DNA from: Chitinophagales bacterium
GTDB lineage: Bacteria > Bacteroidota > Bacteroidia > Chitinophagales > UBA2359
Length of the DNA: 18,504 nucleotides
Reading direction: 5' to 3'
Assembly (NCBI GenBank): GCA_020629335.1
Contig: JAHDDN010000063.1
Location: forward strand, 1 to 18,504
Positions 14,026 to 18,504 of this stretch are shown here, piece by piece; positions within the stretch are counted from its first letter, which is position 1, and each line of letters starts with the position of its first letter. The notes below the pieces were generated by a model. It did no database searches. It saw only the letters and a list, made by a program, of their open reading frames with translations, and was not told the origin of the DNA. The translations under genes and the position numbers were made by a program.

Positions 14026-14109
14026 GAGCATATTATCATATTATCAATTATCACAACATGTTAGTAAGTTTTTTACTAACATACTCACTACCAACATACC
14101 TACTACTAA
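14026..14109. repeat. Word-like repeat region with a small hairpin beside copy D
   Basis: Runs of similar short words (attatcatattatcaatt, then actaacatactcactaccaa and so on) surround a perfect 10-bp hairpin, atgttagtaa (14058-14067) with ttactaacat (14073-14082). It lies between the stop of the upstream rhomboid gene and repeat copy D. It lacks a U tract in the minus direction, so it is not a good terminator. Confidence 0.45.
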
Positions 14110-14790
14110 CTAACGCATTTTCCACATCAACAACAATAAAGCCCCAAATATCGCACCACCTAAGTGAGCGAAGTGAGCTATTCCTGTATTATAACCACTA
14201 AAACCTAAAGAAAGCTCAATAGCACCTAATATCAATACAAAATATTTAGCCTTAATGGGTATTGGTGGGAATAACAACACCAGACGATGATTTGGATAAA
14301 GCATACCAAAGGCTGCCAAAATTCCAAATACAGCTCCTGAGGCACCTAATACTGGTACATTAAAGGAGAAAGGGGAAACACCTCCATAATGCACTTCTAA
14401 ATAGGAAACCAACATATGTAATCCCATAGCACCGAAACCTGTTAACAAATAATAGGCTAAGTATTTTTGGGGACCTAATCTAGCTTCAACAGGTGGCCCC
14501 AAAATGTATAAGGTGTACATATTAAAGCCAAGATGCATCAAACTGCCATGCATAAACATATGCGTCACCAACTGATAAGGCCTAAAGTATTCTGAAAGTG
14601 GAGAAAATAAAGCTAATCTATACCGCTCCCAATCACTAAATTCTCCACTGATTTCATTAATCAAATTACCACTATTAACCGCATCCCCCATCAATAAATA
14701 GGTACCAATATACATTAGCACATTAATAATGATTAGGTTCAGTGTAACCTCTGTCATGCTACCGAACCCACTGTATTGGCGTCTGCTCAT
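14110..14790 (-). CDS. Rhomboid intramembrane serine protease (short form)
   Basis: The product has 226 residues, a minimal six-helix rhomboid. The conserved HGSLMHLGFN (81-90) gives the loop histidines and Asn. Catalytic Ser151 is in GASGAVFG and catalytic His209 in AHFAHLGGAIFG. A longer loop (about 34-70) follows helix 1. There is no C-terminal extension, unlike the other rhomboid. The start is 35 bp after the mutL stop, so it is likely in the mutL operon. Substrate is unknown. The pairing of a short and a long rhomboid beside mutL suggests an old tandem duplication with division of work (inferred). Confidence 0.92.
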   Translation of the reverse strand: MSRRQYSGFGSMTEVTLNLIIINVLMYIGTYLLMGDAVNSGNLINEISGEFSDWERYRLALFSPLSEYFRPYQLVTHMFMHGSLMHLGFNMYTLYILGPPVEARLGPQKYLAYYLLTGFGAMGLHMLVSYLEVHYGGVSPFSFNVPVLGASGAVFGILAAFGMLYPNHRLVLLFPPIPIKAKYFVLILGAIELSLGFSGYNTGIAHFAHLGGAIFGALLLLMWKMR

Positions 14791-14825
14791 AATATAAATT
14801 GATTAAAGATGCTTTTAAGCGGTCC

Positions 14826-16745
14826 TTAAAATCTTTTTTTTCTTTCAAACTGTTTTTCAATTTCATCTAATTTGTACTTAATGATTGTTTGACGTCCATT
14901 AAGTGCATCATAGGGCTTTTCGCAAGCAAATAGCTGATCAATCAAATTTTCCATTTCTGGGCGAGCCAATGTTTTTCCTCCTTGAATAGAGGTATTCATC
15001 GCCATTGCTCTCGCAATACTAATTTGAGGAGTTAATTGTAATTCTTCGCTCAATTTATATTGTTCTAATAAGCCTTCGATGATGCTCAACTCGTCTCCCC
15101 CTGTCATATAGGAAGGAATCCCGTGTATCACAAAGGTATTTTGCCCAAACTCTTGTAAATCATAGCCCATTTTGTTTACATCAGGTAGTAGCTCTTTCAA
15201 CAAATCCGCATCCATAGGCGGCAAATTCAATTTTAGAGGAAAAAGAATTTTTTGTGTAGAAGGCTCTTCTGCACGCATACTATTGAGGTACTTTTCAAAT
15301 AAAATTCGCTCATGGGCTGCTTGCTGATCAACTAAGATAAAGCCCGATTTGATTTGAGATAAGATATAGCGATTGTGTATCTGATAAGGTAATCGCCTTG
15401 CTGCTGGTTCTTCTGTATCAACTATATTGCCATCTTCATCTTGTCTGGAGAAAATACTGATTGTATGTGACTCATTGGGTGTTTCTGGTTCAATAGAGGT
15501 TTTGGGAGCTGGTTTTTCATTAGGATTCCCCAGAACCTTATATAACTCTTCCCAATTTTTGCTAGAAGTACGATTGTTCATTCTATCAAAGACAGGATCA
15601 TTTTTTACTGGTGGCACAAAGCCGCTTTTATTGGATGTGTCTGACTTAGCTGAATCAATCCAAGGATTAGCCCCTACCATTTGTCCTTTATTAGAAGGGC
15701 TGGAATGATATTGATCGCCGAAAGTAGGCTCTCTATCAAAATCAAGGCTTGGCATCACATTGACTCCTAAGCCCCTTTTAACTGCTGACATAATGAAGGT
15801 ATAAACAAGGCGTTTATCTTCAAATTCAATTTCTTGCTTAGTGGGATGAACATTGATATCAATCCTATTGGGTACAATATCAATATAAATAGCATAAAAA
15901 GGATAGCTTCCGCTAGGTAATACATTAGAATACGCCTTCACAACCGCATGGTTAAAGTAAGGACTTTTAACAAATCGATCATTGACGAAGAAGTATTGGT
16001 TGCCTTTGGTTTTGCGAGCAAACTCAGGCTTACCAACAAAGCCTGATATTTTCAATATATCGGTCTCTTCACCAATTGGAATAAGGTGTTTATTGTATTT
16101 ATCACCGAATACGTTGACGATACGTTTTCTTAGATTTTCGGCTTTTAAGCGGATGGTTTCCACTCCATTATTGGTCATAGAGAAACCAATATTGGGATTA
16201 GCTAAGGTTAGGCGATGAAACTCTTCGATGATGTGTCTATTCTCTACGGTATTAGATTTTAGGAAATTACGTCGAGCAGGCACATTAAAGAAAAGGTTTT
16301 TAACTGATATAGAGGTGCCCTCTGGGCATTGACAAGCTTCTTGTTGTTTGATTTCAGACCCTTCAATCGTTACTTTTGTTCCTAGCTCCTCTCCTTTTAA
16401 GCAAGTTTTGAGTTCTACATGAGCAATCGCAGCGATGGAGGCCATTGCTTCTCCTCTAAAACCCATAGAGCGAATACTGAATAGATCCTTCGCTTCTCTA
16501 ATTTTAGAGGTAGCATGTCGTTCGAAGCACAATCTGGCATCAGTTTCAGACATACCTTTCCCATCATCCACTACTTGGATAAGGGTTCTCCCCGCATCTT
16601 TAATAATTAACTTTACTGTTTTTGCTCCTGCATCAATAGCATTTTCCATTAATTCCTTGACTACTGAAGCGGGCCTTTGAATGACCTCTCCAGCTGCAAT
16701 CTGGTTAGCTATTGCATCGGGCAATAATTGAATCACATCTGACAT
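14826..16745 (-). CDS. mutL: DNA mismatch repair protein MutL
   Basis: The product has 639 residues. MutL couples MutS mismatch recognition to later repair steps. The N-terminal GHKL ATPase (about 1-330) is complete: catalytic Glu31 and Asn35 in KELMENAIDAG, DDGKGM (60-65), RHATSKI (76-82), GFRGEAMASI (95-104) and NVHPTKQEI (298-306). A variable linker (about 335-450) joins the C-terminal dimerisation domain. There the endonuclease motif DQHAxxE reads DQQAAHE (473-479), and the zinc-binding ACR and CPH motifs are not recognisable (ARAM near 578; YDALNGRQT at 612-620). Nicking activity is therefore doubtful. The ATG follows the stop of the upstream small gene with no gap (TAAATG), which points to translational coupling. 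Confidence 0.97.
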   Translation of the reverse strand: MSDVIQLLPDAIANQIAAGEVIQRPASVVKELMENAIDAGAKTVKLIIKDAGRTLIQVVDDGKGMSETDARLCFERHATSKIREAKDLFSIRSMGFRGEAMASIAAIAHVELKTCLKGEELGTKVTIEGSEIKQQEACQCPEGTSISVKNLFFNVPARRNFLKSNTVENRHIIEEFHRLTLANPNIGFSMTNNGVETIRLKAENLRKRIVNVFGDKYNKHLIPIGEETDILKISGFVGKPEFARKTKGNQYFFVNDRFVKSPYFNHAVVKAYSNVLPSGSYPFYAIYIDIVPNRIDINVHPTKQEIEFEDKRLVYTFIMSAVKRGLGVNVMPSLDFDREPTFGDQYHSSPSNKGQMVGANPWIDSAKSDTSNKSGFVPPVKNDPVFDRMNNRTSSKNWEELYKVLGNPNEKPAPKTSIEPETPNESHTISIFSRQDEDGNIVDTEEPAARRLPYQIHNRYILSQIKSGFILVDQQAAHERILFEKYLNSMRAEEPSTQKILFPLKLNLPPMDADLLKELLPDVNKMGYDLQEFGQNTFVIHGIPSYMTGGDELSIIEGLLEQYKLSEELQLTPQISIARAMAMNTSIQGGKTLARPEMENLIDQLFACEKPYDALNGRQTIIKYKLDEIEKQFERKKRF

Positions 16746-17114
16746 TTATGCCGTGTTTACCTGCTTCACGAATACCACTAAGAGTATGATTAGTCCGACT
16801 AAGGTCAGTATGCCTCCTGTCGAATCATATCCCATTATATAGAAAAAGGGCAATGCAAGCATCGCTATTAATAGCATCATTCGCATATTTTGCCCACGTT
16901 TGGAGGCTCTGTCTCTCATTGCTATGTCTCTATTAGTAAAAGAACCGACGATGCGCCCGCCTTTTTTATTACTTCTAAAGAAAGCTCCCTTTTCGAGTCG
17001 GATTTCACCTTTTCGAGCCTTTCGTTCTTCTTCCTCTGGATCATAGAAACGAGGACGATAATTAAATTGGCTATTTCGGGGTAAGCGTGTACCTGAACGA
17101 CCAAATAAACCCAT
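16746..17114 (-). CDS. Small basic membrane protein upstream of mutL
   Basis: The product has 122 residues. A charged cytosolic N-terminal half (Arg-rich, with PEEEERKARKGE around 26-37) is followed by two hydrophobic helices (about 79-95 and 100-117). I do not recognise a functional domain. As I recall, a small membrane protein of this sort, sometimes mislabelled 'riboflavin synthase subunit beta', lies just before mutL in other Bacteroidota, so the order is probably conserved. Its stop codon is directly followed by the mutL ATG, so the two are expressed together. The region upstream contains the degenerate repeat copy E. No TAnnTTTG box was found close to the start. Confidence 0.75.
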   Translation of the reverse strand: MGLFGRSGTRLPRNSQFNYRPRFYDPEEEERKARKGEIRLEKGAFFRSNKKGGRIVGSFTNRDIAMRDRASKRGQNMRMMLLIAMLALPFFYIMGYDSTGGILTLVGLIILLVVFVKQVNTA

Positions 17115-17327
17115 AAGTGTTGTTTTTAAGTCTTTTGGAATGATAAAAAGCAGTGCCTTAATTCTTATTCATCTTCCATTATCGTGAATTTACAATATTT
17201 TATTCATCCAAGCATCCTAAATTAGCTTTTTGTTGCTAACATTTACATTTATATAACTAAACGTAAAATAGTGGCACTTTAGTTTAACAAAATTTTAGGG
17301 GGGTTTAGTTCATATGATATTTATTTT
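17115..17327. other. Intergenic region upstream of the mutL operon
   Basis: AT-rich, no reading frame of note. It should hold the promoter for the minus-strand small membrane protein and mutL, but no convincing promoter pair was found. Confidence 0.4.
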
Positions 17328-17515
17328 GGCTTAGGGATGGTAGCGGTATGTCGTTTTTTCAGTATTGAGTATTGGGTATCAAGTAGTGAGTACAATTTTT
17401 TCTCAATACTCATTACCCAATACCCATTACTATTTTAGCCACATGAGAGCGGACAGCCCGACCATGCGCCTTCGGCGAACGATGAATGCATAATGATGAA
17501 TGATTAATTTGGGCT
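17328..17515 (+). repeat. 220-bp structured repeat, degenerate copy E
   Basis: Begins with the family start GGCTTAGGGATGGTAGCGG and keeps the block GAGCGGACAGCCCGACC (ending about 17463). The middle is replaced by a word-like inverted repeat: arms at 17361-17390 and 17402-17431 match at 24 of 30 positions (words attgagtattgggta and so on). The terminal hairpin is replaced by gcgccttcggcg and gatgaatg-type words, and no GGGGAAGCCCC end is visible. The right boundary is approximate. Confidence 0.75.
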
Positions 17516-17655
17516 GGTACAAGGATCAATCTTACTTAGAAACGCATGGTAAGTCCCAAATTTGATTGATTAGTATATTTATTAATTGGGTAATTTCTAA
17601 TCAATTTATCAAAATCAAGCGCTAGTTATTCACTATAAAATTAGTGCCTAAAAAA
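17516..17655. other. Intergenic remainder between copy E and the terminator
   Basis: AT-rich, with ttgattgattag/aattgggtaa words; no gene or defined element seen. Confidence 0.4.
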
Positions 17656-17658
17656 GAA

Positions 17659-17690
17659 AAGGCCCCGAAACTTTGCAGTTTCGGGGCCTT
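17659..17690 (-). terminator. Rho-independent terminator of the sorting-domain gene
   Basis: A perfect 14-bp stem (17659-17672 with 17677-17690, core ggccccgaaact) has loop ttgc. The A-rich run to its left gives a U tract for minus-strand transcripts. It lies 50 bp past the stop of the minus-strand gene. Confidence 0.9.
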
Positions 17691-17740
17691 TATTTTGAAA
17701 TAAGGTTTTGTGTTCCTTATTCCTATCGTTGATTCATCGT

Positions 17741-18504
17741 TTATTTCTTGATGAACTTACGGCTTTGCTCTGTTTCACCATTCGTTAATTGGATGATGTA
17801 AGCACCAGCTGCGTAAGCGCTCATTTCAATATCGATTGTATTCAATCCGTTGCTTGGATTGATTGATCGTGTCATTACTGTTCTTCCTGTTACGTCATAG
17901 ATGCTGATTTCAATTGTCACCTCGTTAATTGCTTGGAAGTTTAATTGTAATACGTCTTCTACTGGTACTGGAGCGATACTTAAGATATTTAGGTTCATTG
18001 CACCTCTTGTTAAGGCGATTACTTCTGATTGAGCCATTGAACCATCGTTATCAATTGTTTCTAAACGGTAGTAGCTTGTTCCTTCTGGAGCATCTTTGTC
18101 TAAGTAGTCGTAGTTGTTAGTTAAAGTTGAATTCCCTACTGCTGTTACATCAGCGATACGCTCAAAGTTAACTCCATCTACAGACCTCATTAGATCGAAG
18201 TGAGAAACGTTAATTTCTGTAGCAGTGATCCACATTAGGTTGTTTCCTTCTTCGGTTACATCTCCTGTGAATACTAATAATTCAACTGGCACAGTAGGCT
18301 CACAGCTTCCAGGGCTTAAGCTCACTACTTGTGTACAACCGTCGCTATCTGTTACTGTATATTCTACGATTCCATCCCACTCATCAAATGATAAGTTCAC
18401 AACGAATGCATCTTCTTGATAAGCAGTATAGTCAATTCCACCAGTTCCTGTGATTTGGTAAGGAGCTTCTCCACCTGAAATCACACCAGTAATTGTTAAG
18501 ATAC
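17741..18504 (-). CDS. Surface/secreted protein with C-terminal type IX sorting domain (5' part outside window)
   Basis: Only the last ~254 codons are present. The frame stays open to the window edge (residues ILTITG precede VISGGEAPYQI), so the internal GTG at 18484 should not be taken as the start. The upstream-most part, SGGEAPYQITGTGG, resembles repeats of SprB-like and other large adhesins. A middle beta-rich segment contains VELLVFTGDVTEEGN and YYRLETIDNDGS, typical of the region before sorting tails. The last ~80 residues (from NLNILSIAPVPVEDVLQL) form a Por-secretion tail, ending GAYIIQLTNG...RKFIKK. Such tails direct outer-membrane crossing by the type IX system and are then removed. 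The protein's own activity cannot be seen here. Confidence 0.9.
   Translation of the reverse strand, partial: ILTITGVISGGEAPYQITGTGGIDYTAYQEDAFVVNLSFDEWDGIVEYTVTDSDGCTQVVSLSPGSCEPTVPVELLVFTGDVTEEGNNLMWITATEINVSHFDLMRSVDGVNFERIADVTAVGNSTLTNNYDYLDKDAPEGTSYYRLETIDNDGSMAQSEVIALTRGAMNLNILSIAPVPVEDVLQLNFQAINEVTIEISIYDVTGRTVMTRSINPSNGLNTIDIEMSAYAAGAYIIQLTNGETEQSRKFIKK

Noticed and set aside
14058..14082. 10-bp hairpin as a terminator for the short rhomboid gene
   Set aside because: No U tract follows in the minus direction and the stem is AT-rich; more likely part of the word-like repeat region.
16922..17104. 60-residue minus-strand frame inside the small membrane protein gene
   Set aside because: Alternative frame of a gene whose own frame has two clear membrane helices and is coupled to mutL; no domain or start signal.
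1801..17515. Repeats as integron attC sites or a CRISPR array
   Set aside because: No attC core sites, no integrase, units far apart and in alternating orientation around housekeeping genes; no short regularly spaced direct repeats.
17741..18484. GTG at 18484 as the true start of the sorting-domain protein
   Set aside because: The frame is open to the window edge with sequence that continues the same beta-rich repeat style, and there is no signal peptide at the GTG.

Overview
The window looks like chromosomal DNA of a Bacteroidota bacterium, perhaps a Saprospiria relative (the class-level guess is weak). The case rests on AT-rich non-coding DNA, a C-terminal type IX secretion (Por) sorting domain, TAnnTTTG-type promoter boxes set 4 nt before start codons, a Bacteroidota-style glutaminyl-cyclase-like lipoprotein, and a rhomboid with an extra C-terminal domain next to mutL.

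Layout. (1) 157-399, minus: a short peptide gene with a double-glycine leader and an arginine-rich core, with its own terminator at 97-133. (2) 400-2071: 1.67 kb without a convincing gene, holding two long imperfect inverted repeats (578-740 and 1574-1735), an orphan terminator-like hairpin (798-820) and the first copy of a ~220-bp structured repeat. (3) 2072-5611, plus: a C39-peptidase ABC exporter and an HlyD-type adaptor, the machinery that would cleave and export a double-glycine peptide. (4) 6035-8200, plus: a sugar-kinase-like phosphotransferase fused to a RapZ C-terminal domain, followed by a sugar nucleotidyltransferase; together they resemble the AmgK/MurU amino-sugar recycling pair with a built-in amino-sugar-sensing domain. 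(5) 8279-9820, minus: a secreted YCII-domain protein and an M28/glutaminyl-cyclase-like lipoprotein. (6) 10153-17114, minus: a small membrane protein, mutL, two rhomboid proteases, a membrane-tethered endonuclease/exonuclease/phosphatase-fold protein and cysS, the last with its own apparent leaderless promoter. (7) 17741-18504, minus: the 3' part of a large surface protein with a sorting tail, followed by a strong terminator.

The most striking non-coding signal is a ~220-bp repeat present five times (1801, 5706, 9928, 13802 and 17328), spaced 3.5-4.2 kb apart in strictly alternating orientation. Four copies end in a 20-22 bp perfect hairpin whose arm sequence changes from copy to copy while pairing is kept. 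Two further helices also show paired changes. This indicates selection on, or a copying mechanism for, a folded nucleic acid rather than a protein. Several copies are flanked or invaded by another kind of AT-rich, word-like imperfect inverted repeat.

No tRNA, rRNA, CRISPR array, transposase or integrase was seen.
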